Counted from the stretch's first letter, positions 1 through 7,671 are shown. The stretch: DNA of 13,693 nt from JAEVLT01 sp964484065 (GCA_964484065.1 CAZAEW010000086.1:1-13693), one strand, 5' to 3'. A program made the numbers and translations. The notes: generated by a model from the sequence alone, not told the origin.

Positions 1-377
1 CCTTTTTGCTCTTTGTCGAGAACGGCATTCGTTAAATCAATTAATTTTTTATCTACTTCTTTTACGAGCTTATAAATTTTAGACGAACCGCGATAGCTAA
101 AGCCGCGTTTTTCCTGAAGTTCCAGACCATTTTTTATGGCATCATCCATAAAATCTTTCACAAGCTTTTTATATTTTCGAAGGTTTTCAACGGTCCGAGA
201 ATCAGCTAATTTATCTCCTTGGCTCTCAATCTCTTGCATTTTTTGATTGAGCCGTTCAAAGGTAACATCGGAACGCTTTTTGTCCATAATGCTGGTAAAC
301 TGGATTGAATCTTTAGCCGTTTCTTCCTTAAACCCCACTTTGGAAATAGAAGCTTTTTGAACGCGTTGTACTTCCAT
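1..377 (-). CDS. YaaR/DUF327 family protein, C-terminus beyond window edge
   Basis: The frame is open from an ATG at 375-377 down to base 1, giving about 125 N-terminal residues; the C-terminus lies outside the window. The start follows an AAGGTG ribosome binding site. The translation begins MEVQRVQKASISK and carries a charged helical core with RKYKKLVKDFMDDA, then RGFSYRGSSKIYKLVKEVDKK, the pattern I associate with the YaaR (DUF327) family. That family has no well-defined biochemical role; homologues occur in B. subtilis and in flagellar clusters of other Firmicutes. It follows hag on the same strand after a strong terminator, so it probably has its own promoter: a perfect TATAAT lies at 412-417 but with a poor -35. 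A flagellar link is inferred from position only. Confidence 0.75.
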   Translation of the reverse strand, partial: MEVQRVQKASISKVGFKEETAKDSIQFTSIMDKKRSDVTFERLNQKMQEIESQGDKLADSRTVENLRKYKKLVKDFMDDAIKNGLELQEKRGFSYRGSSKIYKLVKEVDKKLIDLTNAVLDKEQK

Positions 378-411
378 CTCTTCACACCTTTTCTACAAAC
401 TCTTTTCTTAT

Positions 412-417
412 ATTATA
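412..417 (-). promoter_or_regulatory. Possible -10 element for the YaaR-family gene
   Basis: The minus strand reads TATAAT about 35 nt before the start codon. No good -35 hexamer lies 16-18 nt upstream (TATTTT at best), so this is a weak sigma-A candidate supported mainly by position, directly after the hag terminator. Confidence 0.3.
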
Positions 418-430
418 GATGATTTTTGCA

Positions 431-464
431 GCAAAAAATATATCAGGAGAGGTTTCCCTCTCCT
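431..464 (-). terminator. Rho-independent terminator of hag
   Basis: A perfect 8-bp stem (445-452 with 457-464) closes a 4-nt loop that reads GAAA in the minus-strand RNA, a stable GNRA tetraloop. A U-rich stretch (ATATATTTTTT) follows. It starts 9 nt after the hag stop codon, so it should end the fliS-hag transcript. The U-run is offset a few bases from the stem. Confidence 0.8.
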
Positions 465-472
465 TTTAAATA

Positions 473-2371
473 TTATTTTAATAATTGGAGCACGCCCTGC
501 GGCAGCTGGTTTGCCTGAGCCAGCATAGCCTGTGCGGCCTGATTCAAGATATTATTTTTTGTATAGTTAGTCATTTCCAGGGCCATATCAACATCTCTGA
601 TCCGTGACTCAGAGGAAGTCACGTTCTCGCCCATCGTTTTCAAGTTATCAACCGTATACTCCAAGCGGTTCTGAATCGCTCCAAGACGGGATCGTTCAGA
701 TGAAACGCGCTGAACTGCATCATCAAGTACAGTAATCGCTGCTTGAGCTTTCTGACTGCTGGTCAAATCAATAGCATATTGCGGCTGACTACTGGAAGTA
801 CCGTCATCAGCCCCTGCAGAGGTTGTGTACCAAATCTGCTGAGTTTGCCCATTAAGCAAAGTAATCGTTTTTTGCCCGCCTCCGCTGGCATCCGTGCTGA
901 TTTGCAATGCTTTCGAGCGCATATCATTGATTTCCATTGTTACAGTTTGACCGGCATTTGCTCCAATTTGCATATGGAAGGAATTATCTTTTCCGGTGCT
1001 TGTTTCATTTAAATCAAAGGTAAATGAACCTTCCTTTAGGGCCAGGCTGTTTAGCTGCAATCCGTCAATTCCGGAAAAAGCCAGAACAATCGGGTCAACG
1101 CCTTCTGCTGCATTGGTTGCAATCGGATGGGATTGTCCATTATCCATTGAGATGTTGTATTGGTAAAAAGGAGCCACTTTCGTTGTTGAAAAAGTGATTT
1201 TATCTCCATCGTCCATATCTGCACTTGCCACTTGAAAGGAGATCCCATGATTGCTATAAAGGGCGGTATCTCCGACCATATCCGTGATGGTTGGAGCTCC
1301 GGCACCCTGTGGTGTAAATTCAACCTTCCAGCCTGCCGGATCTTTTGTTATCGTCCAGTCACCTGTATCAACAGATGAATCGACCGTAATCGGCGTGGTA
1401 AATGAAATCGTATTGTTTCCGGTATTGTTTGCATCAAAGCCCGTTTGTATTGTTGAAATCGATCCTGATGGATCATCAACGTTAAATTGAATGGTTTCAC
1501 CTGGAGTAAAACCTGCGGCACTATCTATTTTAAATGAAAGACCGTGGTTATTATATTGGGTGCCAACGGTGTAAGTATCACTAATGTCACCAGAAGGGGC
1601 AGATGCAAGAGTAAATGTTCCATCTGCATTGTAAGTTAATGTAATCGTATCTCCTTGGGCCGGTGCAGGATTTCCTTGGCTCAGGTCATAAGAAATACTA
1701 TTGTTTGCAAAAGAAACACTTCCTGATGCGCTTGTAACGGTTAACCCACTTGCAACAGGATTAACTTGATATTGAGTGGAGCCATCAGCAAATTTTTCTC
1801 CATCCAAAACCTTTGAAACGGTGACCGTATGAGTGCCGGACGCTAATCCCGTGCTAGCACCATCAATATTAAAAGTGATTCCCGTCGTTGTATCATATAG
1901 GCTTCCAGTACCATTAGCAAAAGCTAATCCGGTTACCTGATACGTATTTAATCGGCTTCCATCAAGCAATTTAGCCGTATTGAATTCGGTCGAATTCCCG
2001 ATTCGATTGACTTCGGAAGTCAGCTGGTTCATCTCTTTTTGGATTTCCTGGCGGTCAGTGTCAGTATTGGAATCATTTGCTGCCTGAACAGCAAGCTCGC
2101 GCATCCGCTGTAAAATTTCTTGAGTTGAATTTAGAGCTCCATCAGCTGTCTGAACAACAGAAATGCCATCTAATGCATTGCGTTGTGCCATATCCAAACC
2201 GCGGATTTGTGATCTCATTTTTTCCGAAATAGCCAGACCTGCGGCATCATCAGCAGCTCGGTTAATCCGAAGCCCCGACGACAATTTCTCCAAGCTTTTT
2301 GATACATTATCATTATTAATGGATAAATTACGATAAGCATTTAAGGCAGCAATATTATGGTTAATCCGCAT
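473..2371 (-). CDS. hag: Flagellin, long form with duplicated surface domains
   Basis: Major filament subunit, 632 residues, exported through the flagellar type III apparatus and polymerised outside the cell. The N-terminus (MRINHNIAALNAYRNL, then LSSGLRINRAADDAAGLAIS) and C-terminus (ESRIRDVDMALEM, ending in LLK) are the conserved D0/D1 helices of flagellin. Residues about 145-460 are a beta-rich, Gly/Thr/Asp-rich insert, making the protein twice the length of B. subtilis Hag (about 300 residues). Within it, two units of roughly 90 residues (about 207-298 and 304-396) end in related HG[IL]SF segments, and a shorter related piece lies near 157-187. The start is supported by AAAGGAG at 2379-2385 with 7-nt spacing. 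It lies 16 nt after fliS and should be co-transcribed with it from the sigma-D promoter at 2843-2869. Confidence 0.97.
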   Translation of the reverse strand: MRINHNIAALNAYRNLSINNDNVSKSLEKLSSGLRINRAADDAAGLAISEKMRSQIRGLDMAQRNALDGISVVQTADGALNSTQEILQRMRELAVQAANDSNTDTDRQEIQKEMNQLTSEVNRIGNSTEFNTAKLLDGSRLNTYQVTGLAFANGTGSLYDTTTGITFNIDGASTGLASGTHTVTVSKVLDGEKFADGSTQYQVNPVASGLTVTSASGSVSFANNSISYDLSQGNPAPAQGDTITLTYNADGTFTLASAPSGDISDTYTVGTQYNNHGLSFKIDSAAGFTPGETIQFNVDDPSGSISTIQTGFDANNTGNNTISFTTPITVDSSVDTGDWTITKDPAGWKVEFTPQGAGAPTITDMVGDTALYSNHGISFQVASADMDDGDKITFSTTKVAPFYQYNISMDNGQSHPIATNAAEGVDPIVLAFSGIDGLQLNSLALKEGSFTFDLNETSTGKDNSFHMQIGANAGQTVTMEINDMRSKALQISTDASGGGQKTITLLNGQTQQIWYTTSAGADDGTSSSQPQYAIDLTSSQKAQAAITVLDDAVQRVSSERSRLGAIQNRLEYTVDNLKTMGENVTSSESRIRDVDMALEMTNYTKNNILNQAAQAMLAQANQLPQGVLQLLK

Positions 2372-2387
2372 ATGTATTCTCCTTTAA

Positions 2388-2810
2388 TTAATAATTCGTT
2401 CTCATAATGCTATTTTCATAGGCTAATACTTTTTTGGTCAGGCTTGATGTGCCGTGTACCTTTTTCTTGATAATTTCATTCCATGCTTCGGCAATCGGCT
2501 GGATGATGTTCAGAACATCTTTGATGATTTGCTTGTCCTTGCGGATATTTGCTTTAATCAGTTCGTCCGACATATAGTTATAAAGAGTATCAAGCTGCTC
2601 GGCGATCGGGCCCGCTTCATACTTGATTCCGATTCCCAGACGGTACAGAATATCATTCGCTTTTTGCATTTTTCCATTGGCTTCAATAAAATTTTTGGCA
2701 TCGATCAATTCGATCGATTCTTCAAGATTGTTTATAATTCCTTCATATAAAAGAGCAGTCAGTTCCTGCGGTGTTTTTTTATATAAAACCTCTTCTGTCA
2801 GTACTTCCAT
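2388..2810 (-). CDS. fliS: Flagellin export chaperone FliS
   Basis: A 140-residue helical protein that in this family binds the disordered C-terminal helix of flagellin in the cytoplasm, prevents premature polymerisation and delivers it to the export gate. Family features: an N-terminal segment YKKTPQELTALLYEGI matching the FliS pattern PGELTLMLYNG, and LYNYMSDELIKANIRKD matching the conserved LYDYM..L..AN..KD helix. I chose the ATG at 2808-2810 because GGGAGGT lies 7 nt upstream. A longer frame from a TTG at 2852 would start inside the sigma-D -10 element and so upstream of the expected transcript start. The gene sits directly before its client hag, unlike B. subtilis, where fliS follows fliD. 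It could be a second FliS paralogue dedicated to this flagellin. Confidence 0.9.
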   Translation of the reverse strand: MEVLTEEVLYKKTPQELTALLYEGIINNLEESIELIDAKNFIEANGKMQKANDILYRLGIGIKYEAGPIAEQLDTLYNYMSDELIKANIRKDKQIIKDVLNIIQPIAEAWNEIIKKKVHGTSSLTKKVLAYENSIMRTNY

Positions 2811-2842
2811 TCGCAGTACCTCCCAAATAATCTCTATTACGT

Positions 2843-2869
2843 TTATCGGCAAAGATCCACAAAACCTTA
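2843..2869 (-). promoter_or_regulatory. Sigma-D (FliA) promoter of fliS-hag
   Basis: The minus strand reads TAAG-N15-GCCGATAA, against the B. subtilis sigma-D consensus TAAA-N15-GCCGATAT. The -10 is at 2843-2850 and the -35 at 2866-2869, overlapping the ylqH stop codon. Expected transcription start is near 2836, giving a leader of about 25 nt to the fliS ATG. This would place chaperone and flagellin in the late motility class. Confidence 0.8.
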
Positions 2870-3163
2870 ATAGTCAGCCTCAATCTTTTCAAGCAGCACA
2901 AAGATTTCCGCAATCACTTCATACAATTGCGGCGGGACAGAATCACCCAAATCGATCTGCAGCAAATTTTCAATCAAGGCGGAATCTTCCTGGAGATGAA
3001 TATGATTTTGCTTTGCCGCTTCAATGATTTTCTGTGCAACGTAACCGGTCCCTTGAGCGACAACCGTTGGCACCTTTCCGGATTCTTGATCGTATTTTAT
3101 CACTGCAGCAGATGGACCATTTACTTGCTTGCGCTTTTTGCTATTGAAAAAATAATGGTTCAT
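2867..3163 (-). CDS. ylqH: FlhB C-terminal-domain homologue (YlqH-like)
   Basis: A 98-residue protein equivalent to only the cytoplasmic domain of FlhB/YscU, the export switch of flagellar type III secretion. The stretch AAVIKYDQESGKVPTVVAQGTGYVA and the ending PPQLYEVIAEIFVLLEKIEADY match FlhB positions after the self-cleavage site. The membrane domain is absent and the NPTH autocleavage motif is replaced by NGPSA, so self-processing is not expected. B. subtilis YlqH has the same architecture. The start overlaps the ylqG stop (ATGA), indicating translational coupling; no well-placed Shine-Dalgarno is seen. Likely role, by inference: a soluble modulator of export substrate switching acting with the FliK-like neighbour. 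Confidence 0.88.
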   Translation of the reverse strand: MNHYFFNSKKRKQVNGPSAAVIKYDQESGKVPTVVAQGTGYVAQKIIEAAKQNHIHLQEDSALIENLLQIDLGDSVPPQLYEVIAEIFVLLEKIEADY

Positions 3164-5532
3164 ACCGTAAAATCATATCCTTTCTCGGTAAAAGCGGCCC
3201 TTGCTGGAACTGTCTTTTCCTGGCTGGAATTCTCAGTTTCAACCTTCTCTGAAAAAGGCTTAAATTGGATCGCTCCAACCTGATAGCCAATCTCCTGCAA
3301 ATGTTCCTTTGTTACGTCCGTTAACGGTTTGATGGTATCGGCTAATTCTTCACGGCTATTTTTAAACGTTATCGATAGATTGCGATTCACAACGGAAATG
3401 GAGATCCCGACTTCCCCCAGTTTTTTTGTTTCCAATAAAAAAGTCAGGTTGCAGTTTTCCCAATCAATTTTGTCTGCTTTTTTTTGCGAATTCACATAGA
3501 CTTTGACATTCTCAACCTGCTTGTTTAAGAGAATCGGCAGCATCATATAGAGGTTCTGAACACCTGAACTGTCCTGTTTATTCAATAATTGCTGGCCGGT
3601 GATCGAAGTTAATGCCTGTTCAATTGGCTGTTTTGCCTGACCGTCAGCGGTTTCGACCATTTGCAGCAGCAGAGATTTTAGATTCGCTGGTGCGTCTCCC
3701 TTATGAATCAGGGCTTTCGCCGCATCACTTTCATGTGTCAATCCGAGCCCCTTTACGGTTTCAAAAATACTTCTCGCACTGGAATTTTGCTCTGGAAAAG
3801 GACGGATTGCTTTTTCCAGCATGGCTTTTGGTGAAATCAAGTCCTGTTCGGAAACAAAATGCTTAACCCTGTTGTCTGACGGCTTAAACATCAGCTTGTC
3901 GATATCGCTTTTTACTTCCTTGACAATTTGATTGGCCTCGGCAATATTTCCTTTATTTAATAGATTCCTAGCATCGGCAAGCCTTGAACTGGCAGTCAGC
4001 AGTTTTTTCTCGGTTGACATGTCTGTGTATAGTAAGAAATCGCCTTTGAGAATCGACTGATCAAGCTTATTAATCGCTGAATCAATCATTTGCTTCGCCG
4101 GTACCGCACTGGCCTGTTTGTTTGCTGTCATCAAGGCTGAAGCAGAATCGAGATTCCGACTTATTTCCTGGCGCATTTGCTTAAAATCGATAGCCATCTG
4201 TGACAATCTTTTGGTAATCTGTGTGACTAAAACATTTTTGGAATCAAGCTGAAGGGTCTGCAAAGCTTCATTTATATAATATTGTTCTGCTTTACTCAGA
4301 CTCTGATCATTTGCAGCTGCCTTTAGCAGTGGATGGTTTTCCTGCAGCTGCTTGACCGCCTCTGCGAGTTCTTTTCGTGCTGCCAGCTCCCTGCCCTGCT
4401 CGAAAAATTGGGTTGCTTTTTGTACTGCTGTTTTAAGTCCGCTCAAATCAATATCTGCTTGAGATGCAGATTCAAGGAGCCGTTGAACTTCAGCCAGTGC
4501 TTTTTCGAGTGAAGGCTCCTTTTGGATCACTTTCGTTATATCCTTAATGGCAGAAAGAGAGGGATCTTCCATGCTTTCGCTTTCTGTTATCCCCTTTAAG
4601 GCAGCTTCCAATCTGGCTGCTCCGATTTTTTCCAGTTTAAGAGCATCCCTGATCGCTGCTTGAACGTTTTCGGGCTGCTTCTGTGTTTTCAGCATTTCAA
4701 TGATTTTAGTAAGACTTTTTTCATTCCGCACGGCTTCCTTTAGATCTGAATCTGGCATTGCTTGTAGGATCCGCTCTTTGCCGGCCTGCTGAATTTGCAG
4801 CGCTTTTTTGATATCCGCAATGGTTTGGGCATCCTTTATCGGATCGAGTGAAGAAAGAACTTTTTCAATTGAATCAGACAGGTCTACCCCGTTTTTCAGG
4901 CTTGAAATCACCCTGTCTAAGCTTGATTCACTGTTTGAAGCTTGCACCGCTGGTATGTCTAAGCTGCCAGCCACCAGTTCCGACAGCGATTCCGTTAAAG
5001 AAGAACCGTGCAATGCTATATGAACCGCGTGCAACTGTGATTTGGTAAACGGCAAATTCTTCTGTGCCATCACGCTGATGGTCTCCAGCTTGTCGTTTAC
5101 AGTTCCGGTATTATCATTTTTTAAGAAATCCTGAATATTCTCAAGCGAGTCTTTTGAAATGGAACCGCCTCGGGAAAGAATTTGGTTGGCTGCTTCCTTT
5201 AACTCAGGGTTTGTGCTCGGATCATAGCCGTTTTTCTTGAGTACATCATTGGCTGGATTTATATTTGAAGGTGTTTTGGTGTCCGAAAGAGATTTGACGA
5301 TAAACTGTCCATTCTCGTTTTGGTTTGTAACTTGGATTAAGCCCCTGTCTTCTGTTGGAAACGGTCCTTCAAAACTGACGGTAAGTTCCTGTCCTTTTAG
5401 CATGATCTTTGCTTCATTGTTTCCGGTCCGCTCCTTAATCATCATTGGAGCAATATCCCCGACTTTTAATGTCCCTGCTGCGGGACCTTGCCCTATATAT
5501 TTCGAAATTGGACTTCGAGTATTGACTTCCAT
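3160..5532 (-). CDS. ylqG: FliK-like/YlqG flagellar protein
   Basis: A 790-residue soluble protein. The N-terminus (VGDIAPMMIKERTGNNEAKIML) is a small beta domain. Residues about 120-600 are charged, Lys/Gln/Ala-rich, predicted helical and of low complexity. The C-terminal portion (about 655-765) contains CNLTFLLETKKLGEVGISISV and LQEIGYQVGAIQFKPF, the layout of FliK/Flg_hook C-terminal domains that talk to FlhB. In B. subtilis, ylqG (about 500 residues) likewise precedes ylqH; this copy is much longer through its helical middle. The start is the ATG at 5530-5532 with a CGGAG site upstream. It is preceded by a sigma-D promoter and coupled to ylqH by a 4-nt overlap. A hook-length or substrate-switch role is inferred, not shown. 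Confidence 0.8.
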   Translation of the reverse strand: MEVNTRSPISKYIGQGPAAGTLKVGDIAPMMIKERTGNNEAKIMLKGQELTVSFEGPFPTEDRGLIQVTNQNENGQFIVKSLSDTKTPSNINPANDVLKKNGYDPSTNPELKEAANQILSRGGSISKDSLENIQDFLKNDNTGTVNDKLETISVMAQKNLPFTKSQLHAVHIALHGSSLTESLSELVAGSLDIPAVQASNSESSLDRVISSLKNGVDLSDSIEKVLSSLDPIKDAQTIADIKKALQIQQAGKERILQAMPDSDLKEAVRNEKSLTKIIEMLKTQKQPENVQAAIRDALKLEKIGAARLEAALKGITESESMEDPSLSAIKDITKVIQKEPSLEKALAEVQRLLESASQADIDLSGLKTAVQKATQFFEQGRELAARKELAEAVKQLQENHPLLKAAANDQSLSKAEQYYINEALQTLQLDSKNVLVTQITKRLSQMAIDFKQMRQEISRNLDSASALMTANKQASAVPAKQMIDSAINKLDQSILKGDFLLYTDMSTEKKLLTASSRLADARNLLNKGNIAEANQIVKEVKSDIDKLMFKPSDNRVKHFVSEQDLISPKAMLEKAIRPFPEQNSSARSIFETVKGLGLTHESDAAKALIHKGDAPANLKSLLLQMVETADGQAKQPIEQALTSITGQQLLNKQDSSGVQNLYMMLPILLNKQVENVKVYVNSQKKADKIDWENCNLTFLLETKKLGEVGISISVVNRNLSITFKNSREELADTIKPLTDVTKEHLQEIGYQVGAIQFKPFSEKVETENSSQEKTVPARAAFTEKGYDFTV

Positions 5533-5566
5533 CGTTCACACACTCCGTACTTTTTATCTACTCTTT

Positions 5567-5592
5567 TTATCGGCTGGATTTTTTAACTTTCA
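5567..5592 (-). promoter_or_regulatory. Sigma-D (FliA) promoter of ylqG-ylqH
   Basis: The minus strand reads TGAA-N14-GCCGATAA, with a full GCCGATAA -10 at 5567-5574 and a 3-of-4 -35 at 5589-5592. It lies just after the terminator of the preceding gene, with an expected leader of about 28 nt to ylqG. It marks the upstream boundary of the flagellar operon. Confidence 0.8.
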
Positions 5593-5597
5593 AATAG

Positions 5598-5633
5598 GAA
5601 AAAATGGATGGCACCAAAAGGCACCATCCATTA
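5598..5633 (-). terminator. Rho-independent terminator after the acyl-CoA dehydrogenase
   Basis: In the minus-strand RNA an AAUGGAUGG arm pairs with CCAUCCAUU, and the stem continues inward through two G-U wobbles and two C-G pairs to a UUUU loop, followed by six U. The wobbles pair only on the minus-strand transcript, which fixes its orientation. The acyl-CoA dehydrogenase stop codon lies at the hairpin base. Confidence 0.9.
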
Positions 5634-6767
5634 ATTTAATTTCAAAGCATTTTGAGCAAGTGTTTGAAAAGCAATATCGTCCATCGGCGGATTATGCAGC
5701 CCAGCCCGAACGTTTTGATAATAGCGGTGGAGCGGGTTTTGCTGGGATAAGCTTCGCGCGCCGACAATCCGCATTGCCAAATCAACAATTTCAATGGCAT
5801 TATTCGTGACAAACGTTTTAACCGCTGCCATTTCCACTTTAAAATCCTTGCTTGGATTTTCTTCATATTGTTTAGCAATCGAATATAAAAATTCCTTGGA
5901 TGCCAACAATTTCATTTCCATCTCGCCAATTTGCTGTTCCATGTTTGGCAGCGTTCCAATCGGCTTACCCAGACTTGTCGGCACATAGTTTGCCGCAAAT
6001 TGAACGGCATAATCTCTGGCTGCCCCGGCAATTCCCAGGTAGCAAGCCGGTATGTGGAGCATCCAGCCTTTGCGGCGGGTTTTGCTTTCATCTGTTGAAA
6101 ATTCCATTAAATAATTTTTCGGTACCTCCACTTGATCAAGAACCAAGTCATGGCTGGCAGTTCCACGTAACGCGACACTGTCCCAAGTTTCCCGGATCGA
6201 CACTCCCTGATGACTTCTTGGTACTAGGAATGTTCCCACTTTACCGTCTTCCAATGTTGCCGTCACAAAAAGGTAATCTAGCACAGGTGCTGCTGAAGTA
6301 AAGGTTTTTTCACCCGTGATGAAATAATGCTTTCCATCTGCCGATAAAACGGCGGTTGTCGTCGGTTTTGCTCCGCGGAGCGGGCTTCCGGCATTGCGCT
6401 CGCTTGCAGCCGTATTGATTAACGCCCCCTCTAAAAAAGCCTGGCTTAACATCGGAACAAGTTCCTGATTCCAATGGCGGTGTTCGGCGAATTCTAAAAT
6501 TGTCCCCATATGCCAGCCAATCGACAGCGCCGTTGACCCGCAGCCTTTGGCAATTTGCTCTTGGAAGGTGAGGAAATCGGTCAGCCCAATTCCACTGCCT
6601 CCTAATTCGGCAGGCAGAGTTAATGTAGTAAACCCAATATCTTTTAGATCTTTGATATTTTCATATGGAAAAGAATTTAATTGATCCAGTTCAGATTCGC
6701 GTTTTTGGAATGCAGGGGTCAGTTCTTTTAACTTTGAAAGGATGGTTTGATGTAATTGAACAGACAT
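5631..6767 (-). CDS. Acyl-CoA dehydrogenase-family flavoprotein (YdbM-like)
   Basis: A 378-residue cytoplasmic enzyme of the acyl-CoA dehydrogenase fold: N-terminal helical domain with TLPAELGGSGIGL and GCGSTALSIGWHMGT, central beta domain with INTAASERNAGSP, ITGEKTFTSAAPVLD and SVALRGTASHDLVL, and C-terminal helical bundle ending near LHNPPMDD. Normal length for the family is 370-400. I see no C-terminal catalytic Glu in the usual context. The HNPPMDD segment at that place resembles DszC/SfnB-type flavin monooxygenases and B. subtilis YdbM, so desaturation of an acyl-CoA cannot be assumed. The start is supported by GAAGGG with 7-nt spacing. It appears monocistronic, between its own promoter region and a strong terminator, and unrelated to motility. 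Confidence 0.85.
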   Translation of the reverse strand: MSVQLHQTILSKLKELTPAFQKRESELDQLNSFPYENIKDLKDIGFTTLTLPAELGGSGIGLTDFLTFQEQIAKGCGSTALSIGWHMGTILEFAEHRHWNQELVPMLSQAFLEGALINTAASERNAGSPLRGAKPTTTAVLSADGKHYFITGEKTFTSAAPVLDYLFVTATLEDGKVGTFLVPRSHQGVSIRETWDSVALRGTASHDLVLDQVEVPKNYLMEFSTDESKTRRKGWMLHIPACYLGIAGAARDYAVQFAANYVPTSLGKPIGTLPNMEQQIGEMEMKLLASKEFLYSIAKQYEENPSKDFKVEMAAVKTFVTNNAIEIVDLAMRIVGARSLSQQNPLHRYYQNVRAGLHNPPMDDIAFQTLAQNALKLN

Positions 6768-6831
6768 TTCCTCGCCCTTCTTTCTACTTATCGGATGTGG
6801 ATAGTTGGAATTAATCGCAAGTTCCTATCCC

Positions 6832-6847
6832 TATAATTTTGATTATA
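6832..6847 (-). promoter_or_regulatory. Extended -10 within an inverted repeat, upstream of the acyl-CoA dehydrogenase
   Basis: The minus strand reads TGTTATAAT, a TGn-extended sigma-A -10 (TATAAT at 6842-6847), about 75 nt before the start codon. The -10 forms one arm of a 6-bp inverted repeat (TATAAT-N4-ATTATA) that could be an operator. No good -35 is visible, which is tolerable for an extended -10. Confidence 0.45.
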
Positions 6848-6919
6848 ACATGAGCAGGCTGTTTGAAGGGGCAAAGGACCAAGAAGATTGCACTGCTTTT
6901 TTATGTTGCTTCTCTACTA

Positions 6920-7441
6920 CTACTTTCCATATTCTTTTATAAACCGAACCGCTTCTGAGGGATTTGATGTGATCAAAAACGGACGCATCATGGCTTCTTC
7001 TGTTTTTGATGAGTCATAGGCTGTAATCACCATAAAGGTTGGGTCGTGAACAATCTGCAGGTGCTCCAGACTTTCTTTTCGTTTTGCCGGTAATTCTTTT
7101 AAACGCATATTCCATTGCTTAAAATCATAATGATATGTGAATCCTACTTTTCCTGTATCAAAGAAGGCCCCCTCTTCTTTTTCAAAAGGGTCAATACTGT
7201 CATCATCATCAACGCATTTTTCTGAAATGACGACGACTGCATAACATTTTTGATGAATGTTAAATGCTCTTTTCTCCGCTATTTTATCTAAAATAAGAGA
7301 AAGCAACATAGATACTAAGGAAACAGCAAACGAGCTGCCCGCCATTGCATAGTCATGTGCTTCAAAAATCATAATGACTGTGAATACAAGCATCATATAT
7401 CCGATTAACTTCACAAGATCCTGAAAAATGCGAAACAACAT
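6920..7441 (-). CDS. Unrecognised two-helix membrane protein
   Basis: A 173-residue protein I do not recognise. Residues about 9-26 (LVKLIGYMMLVFTVIMIF) and 31-51 form two hydrophobic segments separated by a short EAHDY turn, so both likely span the membrane as a hairpin. Residues 52-173 are soluble, with an acidic stretch (DDDDSIDPFEKEEG) and an alpha/beta-looking tail. There are no catalytic motifs I can name. The start ATG at 7439-7441 has GAAGGGAA about 10 nt upstream. It sits between the acyl-CoA dehydrogenase and the toxin array, separated from both by non-coding DNA, so it is probably transcribed alone; a TATAAT at 7535-7540 on the same strand is a possible -10. Confidence 0.75.
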   Translation of the reverse strand: MLFRIFQDLVKLIGYMMLVFTVIMIFEAHDYAMAGSSFAVSLVSMLLSLILDKIAEKRAFNIHQKCYAVVVISEKCVDDDDSIDPFEKEEGAFFDTGKVGFTYHYDFKQWNMRLKELPAKRKESLEHLQIVHDPTFMVITAYDSSKTEEAMMRPFLITSNPSEAVRFIKEYGK

Positions 7442-7625
7442 ATTCCTGCTTCCCTTCTATTATTAAGACTGTTTCCGATTTGCTTATGCAACTAATATCC
7501 CAATCTATTTTTCCTCGAAATCTTTCTATTTTTTATTATAAGTCTTTGGCAGCAGGAACTATATGTGGATTTTCTACTATTTTCCGTTTGCTGTTTTAGG
7601 AGAAAAGGCTGTATTGGGACTCCAT
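7442..7625. other. Intergenic region bordering the toxin array
   Basis: No gene is seen. It lies between the terminal hairpin of the toxin array and the membrane protein. It is T-rich on the plus strand and holds a minus-strand TATAAT at 7535-7540 without a convincing -35. This is the likely left boundary between accessory island and core chromosome. I see no direct repeat or tRNA that would mark an attachment site. Confidence 0.5.
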
Positions 7626-7653
7626 AAAAAAAGACCATGGGATTTTCCATGGC
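7626..7653 (-). terminator. Terminator closing the SUFU-immunity cassette
   Basis: In the minus-strand RNA, GGCCAUGG pairs with CCAUGGUC (one G-U wobble) around a 5-6 nt loop and is followed by seven U. It ends the array transcript on the low-coordinate side, 18 nt beyond the conserved border sequence at 7672-7699. Confidence 0.8.
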
Positions 7654-7671
7654 CTCTGGCAATAACTAGCA

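Noticed and set aside
743..1490. Open frames inside the flagellin gene on both strands
   Set aside because: They are shadows of the flagellin frame without ribosome binding sites or recognisable products.
2811..2852. Longer FliS start at a TTG (14 extra residues)
   Set aside because: The TTG overlaps the sigma-D -10 element, so it would be upstream of the expected transcript start. The ATG at 2810 has a strong GGGAGGT site and gives the normal FliS length.
5237..6301. Plus-strand open frames across ylqG and the acyl-CoA dehydrogenase
   Set aside because: They run antisense to well-supported genes, include the terminator and promoter region, and have no family-like sequence.
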